A DNA stretch of 9,101 nt from assembly GCA_009778055.1 (NCBI GenBank), contig WRKN01000096.1:1-9101 (forward strand), given 5' to 3'. Shown piece by piece: positions 4,220 to 9,101 of the stretch (within the stretch, counting starts at the first letter, position 1; the number at the start of each line of letters is the position of its first letter). The translations under genes and the position numbers were made by a program. This stretch comes from Synergistaceae bacterium (GTDB lineage Bacteria > Synergistota > Synergistia > Synergistales > Aminobacteriaceae). The notes under the pieces were generated by a model. It made no database searches and was not told the origin of the DNA. It was given only the letters and a program-made list of their open reading frames with translations.

Positions 4220-4948
4220 TCACAACACCGACCTTGGGTCGCGGGTTGTGAAGATTTTTACTATTCTGCCTCGGATGAAAAAGTTGTCCCACTTGTTGAT
4301 GTGTATGTCGTCGTATTCTCTGTTCCTGGCTTTCAGGATTGTGCCGTTTTTGTTTTCGATCACGCCGCGCATGAGGATGGCTTTGTTATACGACACCACC
4401 ATCGGCACGCCGGCATAGACGACGGACTGCTCGTGCGGAACGAACAGGACCAGATCGCCGAAGCAGATTATCGGATCCATGCTGTCGCTCTCCGCGTACA
4501 CGCCCAACACCTCGTCGTCGCCGTAGCGGTTCGCGAGATCCGGCAGCGGCAGCAGCAGCGTCCTCTCGAACTCCGCCGCGTCGCCGGGCCGCCCGGTGTC
4601 TTTGCCGCGGAGGTTCGCGTTGTATCTGTCCCGCACGCGCACCCTGATGAAACCGGAGGGGTTCGCGTCGCGCGCGTCCGACGGCGCGGAGGCTTCCGAC
4701 GGAGCGGCGGCCTCCGAGGTCTTTCCGGCTTTCGCGGCCGCCTCGTGAATTGACTTGTCCGTTTCTCCCAGAAGGTAGGCGACTGAGGTATCCAGGGCGC
4801 GGGCGATCGCCCTCATCGAATGGGTGTTGACGTCGTTTCCCTTTTCAGCCCTGAAGACCGTGTGAGGTGATACACCGGCCTGTTCGGCCAGCTCCTGCTG
4901 GGAATAACGAAATTTATTCCTTAACCGGGCAATACGCGAACCATCCAT
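4220..4948 (-). CDS. HTH-XRE / S24 peptidase-like (CI/LexA-type) transcriptional repressor
   Basis: The 242-residue product has an N-terminal Cro/CI-type helix-turn-helix (residues 5-62: RNKFRYSQQELAEQAGVSPH with SMRAIARALDTSVAYLLGE). An Ala/Ser-rich linker (66-98) and a C-terminal S24 domain (about 130-235) follow. The S24 nucleophile motif is clear: ESDSMDP with Ser156, then GDLVLFVPHE. The general-base Lys expected about 37-43 residues later is not clear: the aligned position in AILMRGVI is Arg194, with Lys189 nearby. No Ala-Gly or Cys-Gly cleavage site is seen 30-40 residues before Ser156; the only Ala-Gly pair, 74-75, lies in the linker. It may therefore be a non-cleaving repressor. ATG at 4948 has only a weak ribosome site (GGTGA). 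Divergent from the surface gene, it probably controls both through the palindromes at 4962 and 5006. Confidence 0.88.
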   Translation of the reverse strand: MDGSRIARLRNKFRYSQQELAEQAGVSPHTVFRAEKGNDVNTHSMRAIARALDTSVAYLLGETDKSIHEAAAKAGKTSEAAAPSEASAPSDARDANPSGFIRVRVRDRYNANLRGKDTGRPGDAAEFERTLLLPLPDLANRYGDDEVLGVYAESDSMDPIICFGDLVLFVPHEQSVVYAGVPMVVSYNKAILMRGVIENKNGTILKARNREYDDIHINKWDNFFIRGRIVKIFTTRDPRSVL

Positions 4949-4961
4949 AATTTATTTCACC

Positions 4962-4976
4962 GCTAAATACTTTAGC
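4962..4976. promoter_or_regulatory. Palindrome, candidate repressor operator 1
   Basis: GCTAAATACTTTAGC is a perfect 6+3+6 inverted repeat 13 bases upstream of the repressor ATG, between its -10 box and start. Size and position fit an autoregulatory operator for a dimeric HTH protein. Confidence 0.5.
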
Positions 4977-4986
4977 AAGGAAGCTA

Positions 4987-4992
4987 ATTATA
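4987..4992 (-). promoter_or_regulatory. -10 box of the repressor promoter
   Basis: On the minus strand, a consensus TATAAT lies about 38 bases upstream of the repressor ATG. No good -35 is seen at normal spacing (ATTTTT at 17 bases), so the promoter may be weak or need help. The palindrome at 5006-5023 overlaps the -35 area. Confidence 0.45.
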
Positions 4993-5005
4993 ACCAATCT
5001 CATTT

Positions 5006-5023
5006 GTGCAAAAATTTTTGCAC
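5006..5023. promoter_or_regulatory. Perfect 18-bp palindrome, candidate operator 2
   Basis: GTGCAAAAATTTTTGCAC is perfectly self-complementary. It covers the -35 zone of the repressor promoter and lies 17 bases before the -35 of the plus-strand promoter, so a bound protein could affect both directions. Its sequence differs from operator 1, so two different proteins or binding modes are possible. Confidence 0.5.
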
Positions 5024-5040
5024 TTTTTGGAAATTCGGTA

Positions 5041-5068
5041 TTGACTTTAACAGTTTTGCTAATAAACT
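5041..5068 (+). promoter_or_regulatory. Candidate promoter for the surface-protein unit
   Basis: TTGACT (5041-5046, 5/6) and TAAACT (5063-5068, 4/6) are spaced by 16 bases. Transcription from near 5075 would leave a leader of about 260 bases before the ATG at 5334, containing the two mini-ORFs. The rest of 5069-5197 shows nothing I can name. Confidence 0.4.
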
Positions 5069-5197
5069 ATATGCCAGTAATGGAAAGATAGGATGGGGAA
5101 GATGCTCTCTGACAAGGGGGGCTTTGTGTGTTTGTCGTTGGGTGGGCAGTTATTTAATCTCATATAAATTAATCCAAACTACAAAGGAGGATACGGA

Positions 5198-5224
5198 ATG
5201 ATTAAGGGATTCAAAGGGGGGTGA
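5198..5224 (+). CDS. Eight-codon leader ORF (MIKGFKGG)
   Basis: ATG at 5198 follows AAAGGAGG (5183-5190) with 7-base spacing, a far better site than most in the window. The frame ends after eight codons at TGA 5222-5224. The stop overlaps the GTG at 5221 that opens the next small frame. It runs through AAAGGGGGG, so a slip in the six-G tract would fuse it to that frame. It could be a leader peptide or the true start of a frameshifted small gene. Confidence 0.35.
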   Translation: MIKGFKGG

Positions 5225-5337
5225 GCGCCGGGGCTTTAGACGATTTAACGCTCACATGGACGCTGCGCGGGAGGTACGGGGCCGCGGGAACAGCTGCTAA
5301 GAAGAGGAAACAAACGAAGGAGGAATACATGAAATGA
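5221..5337 (+). CDS. 38-codon ORF coupled to the surface-protein gene
   Basis: GTG at 5221 opens a frame of 38 codons, basic toward the end (AAKKRKQTKEEYMK), with no family recognised. Its TGA (5335-5337) overlaps the surface-gene ATG (5334-5336) as ATGA, and its GTG overlaps the stop of the eight-codon frame as GTGA. The chain suggests stepwise translational coupling. It has no good ribosome site of its own, so it depends on reinitiation or on a shift in the G tract. It may also be a chance frame. Confidence 0.3.
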   Translation: MSAGALDDLTLTWTLRGRYGAAGTAAKKRKQTKEEYMK

Positions 5338-8300
5338 GGGAAACAAAAACGTGGGGCAAGAAGGCTCTTGTCCTTTTCCTAACAACGATGATGGCGTTAA
5401 CTATGCTGCCAATGGCTGCATTTGCTGATGCTGATGACGTAGTAAAACTCCCGATATCGATGGACGTGGCTCCAGCAATAGCCGGACAGAAACCAGTTTG
5501 GGATCCACTTCCGTCACCGAAACAAGGGAGTGAAAACGAGATTACCGTAATTTCGGCAGATTGGTTCATTATGTTCAATGACACGCCAATGATCAGCACC
5601 GACGTGAATATAAGTTTCGACAAACGCACGGATTACACGATAAAAATAACCGTGAGTAGTGACATCGCTGACAATGTGAACGCGATATCCCCCGACCTTG
5701 GATGGTTGGAGAATAATAGGATCGCGGGACTTGTAGATTTGCCGAATGAAGGAGGACCTAACAGGGGGGTTGTTAGCAACAACATTTACCTGGATTGGGT
5801 GCTGTATGATGAGGATAACGCTTTCCAGGGCGGAACGTTGAATTTCTTTGTGGATTACTTCGCGTTGCCCTTGAAGAAGATAACCCCAATTTCCGCCGAA
5901 ATAACACCCCCAAGGGCGGGAGAGTTGGTCGACTGGGTTGTTGATCTTACAGGTAGTACAGGGTATGGCTTCGTCTCCTCCGATTGGTTCGTGAACAACG
6001 AAGTGGTACCACGGACTGGGAATCCTACATTCAAGGAAGTGGATAAGTACACCTTCGGAGTCACGCTGTCTGCGGATTTTGAACACGAATTCGTGTTCGA
6101 AGACTTCGCCAAAGCTTCGATGGATATAAAGGTGGGCCTCGGAGGACAGACTGGGAAGTTCACAGTAAGCGATGACGTCTTCCTTGACGGGGTTAAGGTC
6201 ACGAACGCTACAAGCAAAGATATACTGACATTCTTTGTGAATTTCGGCCCAACACCGATAAATGAAGTTCCTGTCTCGGTTGACTTGGCCGACGTTCCTA
6301 AGGCGGGGGAAATCAGTCAGAAGGTCGTCATTGACAGTACGAATTACGAGCTGGTTTCCAGCGATTGGGCAACCTCGTCCGACGTGCCTCTGTCGCTGGG
6401 TGATCGGTTTAAGGAAAACACAGACTACGAACTAACTGTGAAACTAAGGGGAAAAGATAACTTAGGGTTTAAAGCCGACATTGTATCGACCGATATCAGC
6501 GGGACGATTAAAGTTGGCGTAGAGGATATTGACGACGTCAAGGTCTCGGAGGGTGGCAAGGAACTGACATTTGTGGTGACATACCCCAGAACCGGAACCT
6601 TGACTCCAATTGAGCCATTCACCCTCGAAATACCCGGACCTAGAGCCGGAGAATTACTGGAAAAGGCCGTGGACGGAGATGGTTTCGTCGTGACCTCGAC
6701 CGATTGGTATCTCGACGGCGTTGAAAAAGCACTGGGAGATCGGTTTGAGGAGAACAAGGCATATGACGCCAAGATCACTCTGACCGCTGACCCGGGACTT
6801 AAATTCCCCGATCTTAAGTCGGGCGACGTCACGATAAACTCAAGCGGCGGAGCGCTTGGTACGACAAGTAATGACATTTTACCAGAACCCGACTTCGGTA
6901 AAACGATAACGTTTACGGTGAATTTCCAACCGACGGACACACTGGGTGCGATTACCTCCGGTGATGTCGAAATCGAGTTGAAAGCCCCAGTTGCCGGAGC
7001 ACTCAGTACGAGCGCCGACGTAGTCGGGGCTGCGGCGAAGTACGAAGTAACTGCCACCAAGTGGAATGACGGTGACTCCGATATGGATCCGGGGGAGCAG
7101 TTTGGCGAAAAAAAAACCTACACCGCCAAAATCACACTGACAGCGGATCCAGGCTCTAAATTTGAAGGCATAGCGAATTCGGCCGACATCAGCGTGTTAG
7201 CGGAAAATGTCGTAGATATAACAGCAATCATCCGACCGAATGAACTAAATAAAATACTGGATATTTCGGTGGAATTCGAGGAGACGGGTGATAGAGTAAA
7301 AATTACTCCAATCGCAGTCAACTTAACGGCTCCTGTTGCCGGAATTCTAAGTACGAGCGCCGACGTAGCCGAAGGTGCGGCGTACGAGGTGGGTAACACC
7401 AAGTGGTTTGATGAAGATGACGAGCTGCTGGCGGTAGGGGCGCCGTTTGAAGAAGAGACGGCCTATTACGCCGAGATAGAACTGAAAGTGACGGACACGC
7501 GCTTTAAATTCGTCCATGTCCCCCCTGTGACTTCGAACGACATCACCGGAACGGTAAAAGCCGGTGCGATAGAAGAACCTATCACCGGGGATGCTGAAAC
7601 TCTGGCATTTAAGGTGGAATTCCCCGCGACGGGAGATAAGGCTTCTATCGCTCGTCCGATCACGGTCGAAATGACCGCTCCTTACACGGGAGAGGAACCT
7701 GAGGATGCTGAGGCTGCCGAAGGCAGAGAAGGCGACTATAAGGCAGTGAATACCGGTTGGGATCCGAATCCGGCTTTGACTGACGGCCGATTTGTGGAGG
7801 AAACAGTCTATACCGCCACTGTCACATTGGAAGCGGTTGCCGGCAAAAAATTCCCCACCACGGTAACTTCGCTCGACATCTCCGTACCGGGAGGTATGAT
7901 AGAGGCTGATCCCAGTCGGCCCGATGACGGAACGCTGGTGTTCAGCGTTGTGTTCCCGGAAACGGAACCCGTGGACGACATTGCCGAGGTAACCGTCACC
8001 GTAGTTGCCCCCGTGGCGGGAGAACTCGTTAAGGACGCTGACGCTAAAGTCGGCGCGGACGAAAACTACGAGGTGACCGGCACCATTTGGGCTCTGGAGC
8101 CCTCGGACCGGTTTGGTGAAGGTGAGGCCTATACCGCCGCTATCGTACTTAACGCTAAGACCGGCTATACATTTGCCGAAATGGCTAAAGACGACGTCAC
8201 CTTGGTCGGTGATTATGAGGAAATATCGAGTGTCGATGCGGACGGCAGAACGCTGACGATTTTTGTGGAGTTCGCGGAAACGGATCTCTTGAATGAAATT

Positions 8301-9101
8301 GAAAAGCCGTATGGCGTCAACTTAACCGCGCCTGTCGCCGAAGCGACCGCAGGGTCCGCGACAACCGACGGGAACTATTCGCCAGCCGTCGTTTGGATTC
8401 CGACACCATACAACAACACGTTTGAGTATGACGTAGCCTATACCGCCAAAATCACGCTGACAGCGAATCCGGGTTATGTATTTGAAGCTGGCGTAACCTC
8501 GGCCGACATCACAGGGTCAGTGAGTACCGGCGGCGCGGTAGGGGTAGTCACTAATGACACCGTCAGCCACAAAACACTGGCGTTCGATGTGGTATTCCCC
8601 AAAACGGGCACGCAGACGCTCTTCCCGGTATATCTTTGGAAGGATGGTGTACGTAGTCTCCTCGGCAATTACAGGGAGGGAGAAACTGTCCACATCCAAG
8701 CGCCGGTAGTAGAGGGCGAGCTATTCCATTACTGGGAATCATATCCCGAATTGAACTTTGCCAATAAATACAAAGCGGAAACCACCTTCCCAATGAAGGG
8801 GGAAGAAGTGAATGTTGGGGCGGTATACTATGCCATCGACGACTTTGATGACATCGAAGATGACTTTGGCGTCGTATGGCAGATACCGGCAGGCACTAAG
8901 ATAGCGGCTCCCGCCGGTACTGAAATCGGCGAAGACGGTAGAATCCGCTTCTTCGATGAATTCACCGGTGAACCACTAGACCACGGTATATTGGTGCTGC
9001 TGGGTACAAACAACGCGGTATTGATAGAGGTAAGGATTCCATCCGGCCTGACTATCGACCACGAAGGAAACATTACGATTCCTCTTAGTGGTGGTGATCC
9101 C
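5334..9101 (+). CDS. Large secreted repeat protein, Synergistota-type surface protein (5' part; continues at 1-601)
   Basis: The frame is open from ATG 5334 to the window end and continues at base 2 to the stop at 601: 1413 residues in all. Residues 1-31 are a signal peptide (basic start, ALVLFLTTMMALTMLPMAAF core, likely cut after AFA). From about 42 to 1091 there are nine degenerate repeats of about 108-145 residues, starting near nt 5458, 5895, 6280, 6620, 6967, 7318, 7666, 7993 and 8318. Their shared pattern is APVAGEL, later W, then F(x)n YTAKITLTA, GYxF, SADITG and TLxFxVxFPxTG, resembling beta-sandwich repeats of secreted Firmicutes and spirochaete proteins. About 1093-1165 resembles an InlB-B/Flg_new segment (VHIQAPVVEGELFHYWES). 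The sorting tail lies in 1-601. The start has AAGGAGG at 5317-5323; the nearer ATG at 5329 stops after two codons. Likely an adhesin or surface-layer component; the ligand is unknown. Confidence 0.92.
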   Translation, partial: MRETKTWGKKALVLFLTTMMALTMLPMAAFADADDVVKLPISMDVAPAIAGQKPVWDPLPSPKQGSENEITVISADWFIMFNDTPMISTDVNISFDKRTDYTIKITVSSDIADNVNAISPDLGWLENNRIAGLVDLPNEGGPNRGVVSNNIYLDWVLYDEDNAFQGGTLNFFVDYFALPLKKITPISAEITPPRAGELVDWVVDLTGSTGYGFVSSDWFVNNEVVPRTGNPTFKEVDKYTFGVTLSADFEHEFVFEDFAKASMDIKVGLGGQTGKFTVSDDVFLDGVKVTNATSKDILTFFVNFGPTPINEVPVSVDLADVPKAGEISQKVVIDSTNYELVSSDWATSSDVPLSLGDRFKENTDYELTVKLRGKDNLGFKADIVSTDISGTIKVGVEDIDDVKVSEGGKELTFVVTYPRTGTLTPIEPFTLEIPGPRAGELLEKAVDGDGFVVTSTDWYLDGVEKALGDRFEENKAYDAKITLTADPGLKFPDLKSGDVTINSSGGALGTTSNDILPEPDFGKTITFTVNFQPTDTLGAITSGDVEIELKAPVAGALSTSADVVGAAAKYEVTATKWNDGDSDMDPGEQFGEKKTYTAKITLTADPGSKFEGIANSADISVLAENVVDITAIIRPNELNKILDISVEFEETGDRVKITPIAVNLTAPVAGILSTSADVAEGAAYEVGNTKWFDEDDELLAVGAPFEEETAYYAEIELKVTDTRFKFVHVPPVTSNDITGTVKAGAIEEPITGDAETLAFKVEFPATGDKASIARPITVEMTAPYTGEEPEDAEAAEGREGDYKAVNTGWDPNPALTDGRFVEETVYTATVTLEAVAGKKFPTTVTSLDISVPGGMIEADPSRPDDGTLVFSVVFPETEPVDDIAEVTVTVVAPVAGELVKDADAKVGADENYEVTGTIWALEPSDRFGEGEAYTAAIVLNAKTGYTFAEMAKDDVTLVGDYEEISSVDADGRTLTIFVEFAETDLLNEIEKPYGVNLTAPVAEATAGSATTDGNYSPAVVWIPTPYNNTFEYDVAYTAKITLTANPGYVFEAGVTSADITGSVSTGGAVGVVTNDTVSHKTLAFDVVFPKTGTQTLFPVYLWKDGVRSLLGNYREGETVHIQAPVVEGELFHYWESYPELNFANKYKAETTFPMKGEEVNVGAVYYAIDDFDDIEDDFGVVWQIPAGTKIAAPAGTEIGEDGRIRFFDEFTGEPLDHGILVLLGTNNAVLIEVRIPSGLTIDHEGNITIPLSGGDP
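6967..8606 (+). repeat. Best-conserved internal repeats of the surface gene
   Basis: Repeats five to nine are the most regular, with periods of about 325-350 bases. Short exact DNA matches persist: 19 bases from AGTACGAGCGCCGACGTAG occur at 7005-7023 and 7350-7368, and the stretch coding YTAKITLTA at 7117-7145 is nearly repeated at 8437-8465. The DNA similarity implies fairly recent duplication or gene conversion between units. Repeats one to four, at the N-terminal side, are more diverged. Confidence 0.75.
8975..9101. repeat. Terminal direct repeat, right copy (circular overlap)
   Basis: Exact copy of 1-127. The reading frame of the surface gene passes from base 9101 into base 128 with no change, so the two copies are one segment of a closed circle. 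Confidence 0.95.

Noticed and set aside
5004..5201. 65-codon plus-strand frame before the surface gene
   Set aside because: It begins inside the 18-bp palindrome, runs through the candidate promoter, has no ribosome site and has an implausible composition.
5297..9073. Many minus-strand frames of 60-211 codons opposite the surface gene
   Set aside because: They are antisense shadows of a repetitive coding region, Ser/Thr/Val-rich, with no start signals or families.

Overview
The window looks like one closed circle rather than a linear fragment. Its last 127 bases (8975-9101) are identical to its first 127 (1-127), so the unit length is 8974 bp, and one long gene reads in frame through the joint. 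The best taxonomic clue is the C-terminus of that gene product. It has a Gly-Cys-Ser motif, a hydrophobic helix and an Arg/Lys tail, the layout of the Synergist-CTERM sorting signal, which points to Synergistota (probably from a metagenome). The small-gene set (DUF1659, DUF2922, YvrJ) and the strong AAAGGAGG ribosome sites fit Synergistota or Firmicutes. No replication initiator, relaxase, integrase or transposase of a known mobile element is visible, so a plasmid, an excised circle and a tandemly repeated chromosomal segment all remain possible.

Layout. Positions 5334-9101 continued by 1-601 (+) encode a secreted surface protein of about 1413 residues, with a signal peptide, about nine degenerate repeats of roughly 110 residues, an InlB-B-like segment and the sorting tail. 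A hairpin and a REP-like palindrome follow. Positions 811-1641 (+) encode an Rpn/PD-(D/E)XK nuclease flanked by a 35-bp direct repeat and a second copy of the hairpin/REP pair. Positions 3370 down to 1764 (-) hold five compact genes: DUF1659, DUF2922, (terminator), YvrJ, M15-type peptidase and a small sigma-70-like factor. Positions about 3555-3840 (+) hold a 38-residue Leu-rich peptide gene with a strong but possibly sequestered ribosome site, a folded RNA segment and an intrinsic terminator. Positions 3870-4190 are non-coding and packed with palindromic repeats. Positions 4948-4220 (-) encode an HTH/S24 (CI/LexA-like) repressor divergent from the surface gene. The 385-bp interval between them has two perfect palindromes, a candidate promoter for each direction and two overlapping mini-ORFs leading into the surface gene.

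How the parts may work together (inference). The repressor probably controls its own gene and the surface-protein gene. The five-gene cluster pairs a dedicated sigma factor with a membrane mini-protein, a wall peptidase and two small proteins of unknown function. It resembles the conserved but functionally unresolved DUF1659/DUF2922/YvrJ neighbourhoods of Firmicutes and the sigO-rsoA-yvrJ region of Bacillus subtilis. This cluster, and the hydrophobic mini-gene beside it, are the most promising undescribed biology here.
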